Positions 39,201 to 52,012 of a DNA stretch of 64,000 bases are shown here, piece by piece. Under the pieces are notes generated by a model. That model searched no databases and was not told the origin of the DNA. It was given only the letters and a program-made list of their open reading frames with translations. The stretch lies in contig OZ026845.1 in assembly GCA_964023205.1 (NCBI GenBank), positions 10,001 through 74,000 on the forward strand, read 5' to 3'. How positions within the stretch are numbered: the stretch's first letter is position 1; each line of letters begins with the position of its first letter. This DNA is from Lutraria lutraria. Taxonomy: Eukaryota; Mollusca; Bivalvia; Venerida; Mactridae. The translations under genes and the position numbers were made by a program.

Positions 39201-42200
39201 AGTCAAATTTGAAATAAAAAGTTTATAAAACATTCCAATAGTGTACAGCCTTATGTCTATATGGTACATCTCTTTGTTTATATGTTATATCCTTATATCT
39301 ATATGTTACATCCTCATGTCTATTTGCTACATCCTTGTGTCTATATGTTACATCCTTGTGTCTATATGTTACATCCTTGTGTCTATATGTTATATCCTTA
39401 TGTCTATATGTTACATCCTCATGTCTATTTGCTACATCCTTGTGTCTATATGTTATATCCTTATGTCTATATGTTACATCCTCATGTCTATTTGCTACAT
39501 CCTTGTGGCTATATGTTACATCCTTATATCTATATGTTACATCCTTGTGTCTATATGTTACATCCTGGTGTCTATATGTCATATCCTTATATCTATATCT
39601 TATATCCTTATGTCTGTTTGTTACTTGTTTATGTCTATATGTTACATCTTTATGTATATGTGTAAATGTCTATATGTTACATCTTCATGTCTATATGTTA
39701 CATCCTTATGTATATATGTTAATTTTTTATGTCTATATGTTATATCATTATTTCTTTATGTTACATCCTCATGTCTATTTTCTACATCTTTGTGTCTATA
39801 TGTTATATCCTTATGTCTATATGTTATATCCTTATATCTATATGTTACATCCTCATGTCTATTTGCTACATCCTTGTATCTATATGTTATATCCTTATAT
39901 CTATATTTTATATCCTTATGTCTGTTTGTTACTTGCTTATGTCTATATGTTACATTTTTATGTATATGTGTAAATGTTTATAATGTTACATCTTCATGTC
40001 TATATGTTACATCCTTATATGTATATTATGTTAAATCTTCATGTCTATGTGTAAATGTCTATATGTTATATCATTATGTCAATATGTTGCATCCTTATGT
40101 CTATATGATATATCCTTATGTCTATATGATGCATCTTTATGTCTATATGTTACATCCTTATGTATATATGTTATATATCTTTATGTCTATATGTTGCATC
40201 GATCCTTATGTCTATATGTTATATCCTTATGTCTATATGATACATCTTTATGTCTATATGTTACATTGTAACCATTCTGATTATCATAATGATGTTAGAG
40301 TTTCTAATTTCAGGTTTTATATAAACATGGTTTTACAGCTCTTGCTTTCTTTATGGCCGTTATTGTTGGAATTCTTCTTGTTCTCCTTATCACATTCATC
40401 TTTTACTGGATCAGAAAGAAGAGAACCGTGTCTCCTTCAAAGGACAAAGTAAGAATGTTAAAATACAAAAATGTAGTTATCTTTTAATACATTAACTTGT
40501 AGAATTACACTGTTATGCTTCTAGGGTAGAATTATATTGGAATCAGTCTTATATACATCTAGGAAGAACTTGTTCATATGATTCATGATAGTTTATTTTC
40601 ACTGGAGTTAAACATTGCACCAACAGTCAGGTACATCTATTGGTGACTTACTAGTACCAGGTATACACTCTGATAGAGGTTAGGGTAGATAATAAAAGTC
40701 CTCACATGTGAAATGTGTCTGTTCCTGGGTAGTAACTTACAAGCTGTGAGAGGCTAATGAATACTATAGTCAGTGACTATAACATCTCGACCACAGAGGT
40801 TGTCATCTTAAGGAATACTTAACATATAAGTCTATGTAAATCCATTATCTGGATTCTCTTTTCTTTAAATAATGCACCAATTTAAGCAAAATCTTTTTTA
40901 TTAAATGACAGATCTTGTTTGCTTACATTTTTTTGTGAAATTGACTTTATTGATGATGTAATTGTTAAAATTTTAAGAATTTAAACTTTATTAAAAATAA
41001 ATTTATATACAAATAAATTCACTTTATTCTAGTACTCCATAAGATTTTCTTAGTTTCCTCATGACCAATTTAAAAAATTGAAACCTGCATCCTCTATCAA
41101 TGTCTTCACTGATTTATCAAATAATACAGGAATTTATTCAACAGTTTAGGGTGATGAAAGTAAAATGTAATAATTATAACTATACTTGTTTGTGTACGAT
41201 GTTTGAACAGTGATCACAGATAAACCTTACTGGATGATAATTTCAGAAAGAGAAATTGGTGTTGATACGAAGTAAAACAATCATGATGGACGAACATGAA
41301 GCTGTGAAAAAGAAAGGTCACAGTATCAATGACTACAGGTATGAGATTACCTGTATTTTTGTTGTAAAAATATAAATTATCTAATTCTTCATATGGATTC
41401 TCAAGGTAATTATTATGTTATAATTAATTAATGAAGAGAAATCATCAATGAAATGTTAAGGAATACTGTATATCTTAACCTAATATTGGCCCCTGTCTTA
41501 TTTTGGTGATATTGGCGGTCAGCATCCGACCACAACAATGTAAATACATTACCAACAATAAAATTCATGCTGCCAATTTTTTGTCAAAGAAATGTAACTC
41601 TTGATAAAAAAACGCAACTTATTTGAGTTACTTCCCTTTAATGTGTCTCATTGTTTTGTAGTTTAAATTAATATACTTGTATTATCTTTTGTATGCCCTG
41701 TGGGGTAGTTCCATTTTTACTAGTTTTAAGTATAAAATACTTTATAACAACATTGATATTACAGTATGGTAGGTGAAGAAGACTCCATTGTTGGTGTTCT
41801 GGGAATGAAGGATAAAATGCAGATGCAAAGAGAAATTGACAATCTAGACATAGTAAATACTGTGAACATTGATACAAATCTAGAGAAAGAGAGAAATGAT
41901 GCTTCCTTGGCAACAACACAACTTATCATTACAAGTAATAACAGAGTTATAGTTTGTTTACTTGATCTCTATTGCTATTACTGTATATCCATCTCTACTA
42001 TGCTTTTACCTGACAACAGTAATGAACTATGTAGAACATTAAAATTTGTACTGTGAGGTATTGTGATTATCTTTTACCTGACAACAGTTATATAAATAAC
42101 ACATAGCTTTGTGGGTAACAGTAAAAATGTCAGCCTGAGGAAAGTACTGAGGGTATCAGTATTTTCAGAGGGCTGACATTTTTACTTTTATCCACAACTT

Positions 42201-45200
42201 AAGCTATGTGTTATTTATTTTATTACCCCAAACTTTTTTCAAGAAAATACTGTTAAAAATTTACTATCGCCCTGTGACAGTAAAAAATTCTGTCAAAAAT
42301 TTACTATTACCCTGTGACAGTAAAAAATGTTCAGTCATGTGGTGCCATGAATGTAACAGTAAAAATGTTCCCTGTTTACCTTAGATGGGAAATTAACATT
42401 ACGAAAAAAGTGAGGGGTAATAATAATGACTATGTAGATTTTTAAAGTTTGTACTGTGAGGTACTGTGATTACCTTTTACCTGACAACAGTAATGATCAT
42501 GTAGATTATTAAAGTTTGTACTGTGAGGTACTGTGATTACCTTTTACCTGACAACAGTAATGACCACATAGATTATTAAAGTTTGTACTGTGAGGTACTG
42601 TGATTACCTTTTACCTGACAACAGTAATGACCATGTAGATTATTAAAGTTTGTACTGTGAGGTACTGTGATTACCTTTTACCTGACAACAGTAATGACCA
42701 TGTAGATTATTAAAGTTTGTACTGTGAGGTACTGTGATTACCTTTTACCTGACAACAGTAATGACCACGTAGATTATTAAAGTTTGTACTGTGAGGTACT
42801 GTGATTACCTTTCACCTGACAACAGTAATGGCCACGTTGATTATTAAAGTTTGTACTGTGAGGTACTGTGATTACCTTTTACCTGACAACAGTAATGACC
42901 ACGTAGATTATTAAAGTTTGTACTGTGAGGTATTGTGATTACCTTTTACCTGACAACAGTAATGACCACGTTGATTATTAAAGTTTGTACAGACTCATTG
43001 TTTTATTTCTGTTATGATTTATTGTATGTAGGTTTACACAATAAGAAAGATATTGACAAGAATACTATGAACAATGCCGTAAGTAAAATGAAGTCTCGAC
43101 GAGTACATCTTGATAAACAAAATGATGAGGAATACAAAAGAGAGATGAAAAAGTTGTACAAGAAAATCACTTCCAAAAATAGGGTTAGTTTTCTTTCAGT
43201 ATAATGCTTCTTAAAGATATAAACGAGCAATTAACATGCTGACAGATTAGAGGTCAACTGATTCATTCTAATTAATTATCTTAATTTTCTTATGTGTATT
43301 TACAAACATGTCATTATGTAAAATATATTTATATTTGTCATGCTTCAAAACATATGTATTAAATTTTGTAAATATTCTTCTATACTATGTATTGTTTGTA
43401 TTTTCTAACACAAATAAGTTTGTCAAGTTTTCAGTGATTATGTGAGGAATCTAGATTTATTGTACATATAGTTAAATCCCACATGTACATTGTACAGACT
43501 ATGTAATGAGAACACACAAATATATAAGTACAAACTGTATTGTTATATGTTCCCAGTCATTGATTATATTTTGAATCCCACATGTATAGACCATGTTATG
43601 AGAACTTATAATAAACCATATAAGTATTGTTATATGTTCCCAGTCATTGATGGAAAATCTAATAAAGAAACAGAAAGCAGAAAAGACTGTTTTAATGAAC
43701 AACTCCAAACATCTTCCAACAGAGGTAAAACACTACATTATACTGTATTAATAAACTTTATTTTGTCCATTATACTGAACATAATGTACTCTTATCAACT
43801 TAACTTTGTTCATAATTATAAAATTGGAAAGATACAAATATATATGATGTGTAATTTATAGATGTTTATTGGGTTTAAAACTCCTTATTACAACTGTTTT
43901 AGATTTCTTTGATACTTCAAATCATACAAACCATACATTTGTAGTTTGTTCTTTCACATAAAGCAAATGATTTAACTGCTCAGTGTAATAGTAACACATA
44001 CTTTTATTATTTGATTTTACAGGAGAGAAATAATCTGAGCAAGCTGATGGATGAGCAACATTTAGCTGAACAAAATGCTGAAACTTACAAATTAAAACTT
44101 GAACAAGATGAAGAAACAGAGAAGCTTAGAAAGGTAACAAACAAATTGGGAAATCATGTCACTTATCAACTGATTTCAGTAACAAAATGTGAAATCATGT
44201 CACTTATCAACTGATTTCAGTAACAAAATGTGAAATCATATGTCACTTATCAACTGATTTCAGTAACAAAATGTGAAATCATGTCACTTATCAACTGATT
44301 TCAGTAACAAAATGTGAACTCATGTCACTGATCAACTGATTTCAGTAACAAAATGTGAAATCATGTCACTTATCAACTGATTTCAGTAACAAAATGTGAA
44401 ATCATGTCACTTATCAACTGATTTCAGTTACAAAATGTGAAATCATGTCACTTATCAACTGATTTCTGTAACAAAATTGAGAATTGAGTGGACAATGCAC
44501 ATGTTGGTTAACAATCCAATATCCATCCTAAGAGAATCGAATGGACTATAATTGCATATCCTTTATCATTTTGTTGATCTGAAACAGAATGAAGTACATA
44601 TACATATATGCATAATTTATTTACCAGAGTAAACACTCAAACAAGAGCAGATATTACATGGAAACACTTTGTTTTAGCTCTATCCAATGTTATGTGAGAC
44701 ATCCCACTTCCTGCATTCTGTGAAACCAAGTATTGTCTATAATCTCAATGTTTAACCTAATATTTTACGTACCGGTATTACAGGAATTTCCTTAACTGAA
44801 ATAAATTTATAGTTTATATATATTTGTAGGAATTTGCTGTAAGAAGGCGTATGGGGCTGAAAGAATTACAAATACAAGCATTGAATGATGTTAAAGATCA
44901 GGGCAAACTAACAGATGCACAAATCAAATCTGTGCTAGAGGATCACCAGAAAAATCAGAAATTACTTGAAGGCATGTATGATGAAGAAATATCAAAGCAA
45001 AGAATGAAATTGGAAGAAAAATTAGCCAGAAGGAAAGCTTTGGCAGAATCCAGTGTATGTAATGTTTGATATAATCTGATGTTAAACATCTTCATATAGT
45101 TACATATATAACCATATATAGGGTTTATGAGATAAGTGACTATCTAGTGACAGTAAGCTTATGATTTATTACATGTAGTTATTTCTTGTCATTGTATTCA

Positions 45201-48200
45201 TATGTAAGCGTTGATGTCAGTAAAATAACATTGAGTAATTACACTGTTGTTTAGAGCTTTGGTGACTTTTTTTTATTTATTGTTACAGGAAACTGTACAA
45301 GAAGACAATGATGACATATTGAAAACTGTTGCCAAGCAACAAATTACAACTATTGAAGAAATGAAGAAGTAAGTAAAAATGTACAACTATTGCAGAAATG
45401 AAGAAGTAAGTCAAAAACAATATATAGAATCAACCGAAAACATGAAGAATACATAATACAATGTATTTGTAAACTCTTCATTTAATTCTCAATTGAACAT
45501 GATGGGTAAGCTTGATTTTCTAGTACTTAAGTTCTAATTAAGTCATATGTGCATGAAAATAATCATCATAAAGTTGACAGAAAAGTTAAAACATGGGTAA
45601 ACCAATTATATTATATAATACAACAATGGATTACATTTCCTTATATAGTCATATAGTCAGATTATAGTCAGATTTTTCACACACACCTAACCCTAACCCC
45701 TTTTGTCTATCAAATCTAATTTTCTTACTACAACAACAATCCGGGCCTCGCACTAAGAAACAAGGTTAATTTCATATGATTGATGTTGTTATATTTATAG
45801 CATTTAACATGATGTTAATATATTATATTCCTTCATGAATATTACTGCGGGTGTTTTACATACGAGGTATGTCCGAAAAGTTCGTAGACACATGCTCTTA
45901 TTAAATAATTAAACAAGATAAAATCTTCATTTTTGCGCTACTTACATTTTCAGTTTATTATCTATTATAGCACTTAAAATAACTATGACCTTGTGACAAA
46001 TAATACTTTAACAGTTATTTTAAAACGTTTATGTATAGTCTAGTGGACCTCTACCAAGTTTGTTCAAATTATTGCCCTAGGGTCAAAATTGGCCCCGCCC
46101 CGGGGGTCACTTGATTTATATAGATCTCGACTTATTTAGGAAAATTTAAAAAATCTTCTTCTCCGAAACCACAAGGCCTAGAGCTAAGATATTTGGTATG
46201 TAGCATTGTCTAGTGGACCTCTACCAAGTTTGTTCAAATTATTGCCCTAGGGTCAAAATTGGCCCCGCCCCTGGGGTCACTTGATTTATATAGACTTATA
46301 TAGGAAAATTTAAAAAATCTTCTCCGAAACCACAAGGCCTAGAGCTATAATATTTGGTATGTAGCATTATCTAGTGGACCTCTACCAAGTTTGTTCAAAT
46401 TATTGCCCTAGGGTCAAAATTGGCTCTGCCCTGGGGTTTATTCTATTTTATATAGGAAAATTTAAAAAATCTTCTTCTCCGAAACCACAAGGCCTAGAGC
46501 TAAGATATTTGGTATGTAGCATGTCTAGTGGACCTCTACCAAGTTTGTTCAAATTATTGCCCTAGGGTCAAAATTGGCCCCGCCCCAGGGGTCACTTGAT
46601 TTATATAGACTTATATAGGAAAATTTAAAAAATCTTCTTCTCCGAAACTGCAGGGCCTAGAGCTTAGATATTTTGTATGTGGCTTTGTCTAGTGGACCTC
46701 TACCAAGTTTGTTCAAATTATGGCCCCGGGGTCAAAATTAGCCCTGCCCTGGGGTTTATTCTATTTTATATAGGATTTTTTTTTAAAATCTTCTTCTCCG
46801 AAACCACAAGGCCTAGAGCTAAGATATTTGGTATGTAGCTTTATCTAATGGACCTCTTTTAAATCTGTTCATATAATGGCCATGGGATAAAAACGGCCCA
46901 GATTGGTCACTTGATCTTACTTAAACTTGTATAGAAAACTTCAACAATGTTAAATTCCAAATGACCTTTTCTCCTGGTGAGCATTTACAGGGCCATCATG
47001 GCCCTCTTGTTACATTTTTTCAATGACTTTTGGATGACTTTTATTCATGTTTGAAAAATATTGTCATACAAGCCCGTATTAAACGATTGAATAATTGTAC
47101 ATGTTGGATAAGGTGTTTACAGTTTTCATGGTGAATTTCACATGAATCCGTTGTTAATCGAGGAAACATGGTATTTTGTGTTGATGGTTTCACATCCCGG
47201 TGTAACAGGCCATTCCTTCCCCCCTGGCCACTTTTTCCCCGAGGAAAAATTGGCCTAGGCCTTTTTTCAGCTGGGGAAAAAGTGGCCTAGGCCATTTTTC
47301 CCCCTCTAGGCCACTTTCCCCCCTGATTTTTTCATTTTTATATCTACATCTTTCGCTCGCTTAACGTCTGTTTGTTCATATTTTTGAGTTTATACTTCAG
47401 TCTTGAATTTATATTCAATTCTATATGTTCATATTTCTGAGTTAATATTTACTTCTGTATGTTCATATTTCTGAGTTTATTTTTACTTCAGTATGTTCAA
47501 ATTTCTGAGTATGTATTTATTTCTGTATGTTCAAATTTCTGAGTATGTATTTACTTCTGTATGTTCAAATTTCTGAGTTTATATTTACTTCCGTATGTTC
47601 ATTTTTCTGAGTATGTATTTACTTCTGTATGTTTATACTTTCTAAGTTGATACTTACACGTCTGTAAGTTCATATATCTGAGTTAAACTTACGTCTGTAC
47701 ATTCATATTTCTGAGTTTATATTTACTTCTGTAGTCCATATTTCTGAGTTTATACTTACGTCTTCATGTTTATATTTCTGAGTTTATACTTATGTCTGTA
47801 CATATATATTTCTGAGTTTATATTTACTTCTGAATGTTCATATTTACTTCTATAGTCTATATTTCTGAGTTAATACTTACGTCTTTATGTTTATATTTCT
47901 GAGTTTATACTTGTGTCTGTACACATATATTTCTGAGTTTATATTTACTTCTAAATGTTCATATTTATGAGTTTATACTTATGTCTTTATGTTCATATTT
48001 TTGGGTTTATACTTATGTCTTTATGTTCATATTTCTGAGTTCATACGTATGTCTTCATTGTTTATATTTCTGAGTCGCCAAGAGTGGAAAAAGTGACCAA
48101 AAATGTAACGAATTAATATAATGGTTAGCTTTATTTCAGAATTTAAGTTAGGGGAAAAAGTGGCCAAGAGGGTAAAAACTAGCCAATAATGTATAGTATT

Positions 48201-51200
48201 TCTGAAGACAAGGGGAAAAGTGGCCAAGAGAGAAAAAAATAGCCAAAAATGTATAGTATTTCTGAAGACTGGGGAAAAAGTGGCCAAGAGGGGAAAAATG
48301 AGCCAATCATGTGTAGTATTTCTGAAGACAAAGGGAAAAAGGGGCCAAGAGGGGAAAAATAGCCAAGAATCATAACGCAATACTGTTATTATATGGGGGG
48401 AAGTGGCCTAGATGGGGAAGAAATGGCCTAGAATCATAATGCAATACTGTTATCATTAGGGGGGGGGGAATGGCCCAAGGGGGGGGGAGAAATTGCCTAG
48501 AATCATTATGCAATACTGTTATTATTAGGGGGGGAAGTGGCCCAAGGGGGGGAGAAATGGCCTAAAATCATAATGCAATACTGTTATCATTAGGGGGAAA
48601 AAGTGGCCCAAGGGGGGAGAAATGGCCTAGAATCATAATGCAATACTGTTATTCTTAGGGGGGGAAGTGGCCTAGATGGGGAAGAAATGGCCTAAAATCA
48701 TAATGCAATACTGTTATCATTAGGGGGAAAAAGTGGCCCAAGGGGGGAGAAATGGCCTAGAATCATAATGCAATACTGTTATTCTTAGGGGGGGAAGTGG
48801 CCTAGATGGGGAAGAAATGGCCTAGAATCATAATGCAATACTGTTAGTATTAGGGGGGGAAAGTTGCCCAGGGGGGGGAGAAATGGCCTTGGCCAATCCC
48901 AATTCCCAGGGAAAAACTGGCCAGGGGAAAAATAGACTGCTACACCGGGACTGAATGAACTAACAGTATTTCTCTTATATCAAACAAGAGGGCCAAGATG
49001 GCCCTTTATTGCTCACCTGGGAACAAAGGCACTATAATTAGAAGTTATTGTCCGATTTTGCCCATAATCGAACTCAGCCGAGACATTGTGGCCATATTTA
49101 ATCATGAGCTGCGGATGCTAGAGTGTAAACAAACTGTGGACGGACGACGGAAGCCGGACATTCATCGATCCTAAAAGATCAGGTGAACTAAAAAATGATA
49201 AGCATCATCTTTGGCCGAAGAAGATGACCGTTTACAAACTGATGACTCCTGCTTATTTCAGGATAGAAATTAAAGCATCTTCTATCGTGAGCATTCCATC
49301 CGTCTGTTTCTGTTTTTTTCAGTGAGTAATATTGATACTCAACGTGTGCTTACTTTGTTCGTACCAAGTTTGTCCTTCCATACATTGTTTATAGTACCTC
49401 TACTGACACATAACTTGTCTTAAATTTCCCAAGCACTAACTCGTCTATCCAGCTTCACTATATTCTTCACCGGTGTTACAATGGCGTCAATCATTCGCAG
49501 TCTACCACTCCTTGGCTTGGTCAATCTTTGTTGGATATCCTACCATCTGTGAAAGGTTTCTACCATTTATAAATTAAAGATCTGCAATCTGTTGATTTCC
49601 CTGTTGCTGACTGCAGCGTTGGAATTATAGTATGCGTTAGTGTTTTATCTAAAGAGATACACATTTTTATTATTGTTCTTTGTTCTTCTGTATTCAATGA
49701 CGCCATTTGTACAAGCAAACTTTCAAGTATACGTAGCGCTGATGATAAATGCCCTTTGAAAGAATATCGCGTGACTGTGAACAACAATATTTATGTGTAA
49801 TGCGCCTAGAATCGCTGTGGCGTCATTACGTAAAAAGTAATGTTTCAGCGCCATAAATGTCAAATTATCATGGCCAAACAACAAACACCATAGTGTATCA
49901 ATACATAGTTCCCACATCTACAATATTAACCTCCCTTGGCGGCCATCTTGAAAGTAATTTGACTAGCATTGATAGAGGGTATTTATATTTTTATTCTGAT
50001 GATGCTAAATATAGAATTTTCATATGTGACAACTACATTTTCTTAAACCTGATATGCTTATGGATTTTCCATAGTCATGATTAAGTTATATTTTGTAAAT
50101 TGAGTTGTTTATAACCATTTTGTTGTTTTTTTCTATTAAACACATAAGAAATTTGACTTTCAAGATGGCCGCCGATTTAAGACAAGGGAGGTAATTATTG
50201 TAGTTGTGGGAACTGTGTCACCTGCAGCGGAACACCGTTAATAATGTTTCAATATACGACATTTTTTTATTAAAAATGCATATTTTTTCTTAAAATTTGC
50301 TCAGCACATGTATATTGTGTTGATTGAAACATTCATACAGCAAATAGTAGTATTATGAAGTTAATGTTTCCTAAAATAGACTTGTCTACGAACTTTTTGG
50401 ACACACCTCGTATATATATAACATGGGTATTTCATATAATCGTCATATCGTAATGGTTTACCTTGATCTTGTTACAGACCATGATATGGTCTACATGGTA
50501 TACAGTGTAACCTCCCTACAACAACCACCAATTGAAAGGACAAACATGGCTGTTATAAGGAGGTGACTGTTGTTGAGAGAGTGAAAATTGAGTTTAGCTA
50601 AATTTAGGTCACTAGTTTAATGGCTGTAACTTGGAGATGGCTATTGTTCAAATTAAGGTGAATGTTAATGGAGGTTACATGGTATGTTTAATAAGTATCC
50701 TTGTCTCCATAGAAACAACAGTATATCTGCTGCTGATGCTAATCAACTTATTGATGAAGCTAAACTAACTATGGTAGCAATAAAGGAAAACATGGAGAAA
50801 GACAGAGCTAACCAAGAGAATGATCTTCATAAACGACTCAGTCATTTGAAACAGAAACGTCTCAATGATTTAAGTAAGAAACAAGAAGGTGACCTGAAGG
50901 AATATGAGAAACAAAGTGTTACACAACAAACAGATGGACCTATAGGTATGCATATTCTTCTATATAGTAACAAACAGATACATATGTATCTATTTCATAG
51001 TTTATTGGAGGCAGCTAGTTTTCTGATTGGGGTTTTAGGGCTAGTGTGTAACTTCTGAAATCACTTCAAACTTGGAAGAAAAGAGTTTACCATACAAACA
51101 TATGACCATCCCTAAAAATTCAGACCTTCACATTTTTTAAGTTTTGTTAAAGAATTTTTTTCAATTTCCTCTGTAAATAACCGATTTTCAGACAGAGATA

Positions 51201-51976
51201 TACATTTTTTGTTTTAAAAAAACGCTTGTTCGCAGTTTCAATTTCTTGTTTACTCTTACCAGATCCTGTGAAAATTGCTGAAGGTAGATTGAAGTTACTT
51301 TCACAACAACGAGATGAGAGAAATAATCTTGAGAATGAAATGGACACTCAGCATACAGAGGAACTTACTAAACTACGGTCTGAACTCTCTGTACAAACTG
51401 AGAATGAAATACGAGGTGTTTCTGACAACCTTAAACTCAAATTACCAACAGATGGTGAGATGATCTTTATGATACTGTACTATTTTTTCTCAGCTTTATG
51501 ATAAAATCTATATATTTATTAAGAATACAATGATATTTAGTAAATTTTGCATGTAATTGCACAGAAGGTTACTAGACTGACATTAACGTTTAACAAATCC
51601 TCAGACAAAGGTTTGAGAATGGAAACAAACATTCTATACCTTGTTTGTTATTAAATGATACTTGTAACTTAATGTGAATAATTTCAACAGATTTTTCATT
51701 GTCTTAATTTTCATGTGTATTCAGAGGATACAGAAACTATGATGTTGAGACTTCTCAAACAACATGAAAGTGAAACTGAAGCACTAAGAACTACTCAAGA
51801 ACGTAACAGAGATCAACAGACGGATAAACTGAAAGAACGTCTTGAAGAAAGTCGTAAACAATGGAACAAAAGAAATGAAGTAGAGAAGCTGGAACAAGAA
51901 CAATTAAGACAATATGAGGAAGATGTAGTTAGGTTAGCTCTCTCCCTCTATCTCTCTCCCTCCCTCTCTCTCTCTC

Positions 51977-52012
<36 letters not shown>

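Larger units (their letters stand above)
45863..50410 (-). mobile_element. Mariner-type transposon shell with nested insertions (intron 13)
   Basis: The left end 45863-45890 and right end 50383-50410 are inverted 28-bp repeats with two mismatches (CGAGGTRTGTCC...GTTCGTAGACA), flanked by TA at 45861-45862 and 50411-50412. The 4.5-kb span is far above the usual 1.3 kb. The excess is explained by insertions: element X piece 46030-47012, G-rich foldback 47192-48955, short element 48982-49195 and foldback 49907-50214. The decayed transposase start is on the minus strand at 49706. Confidence 0.85.

Noticed and set aside
39241..40452. 403-codon open frame running into exon 6
   Set aside because: It is a 21-bp repeat read in phase, and it passes through exon 6 in a different frame from the transmembrane helix that fits the spliced gene.
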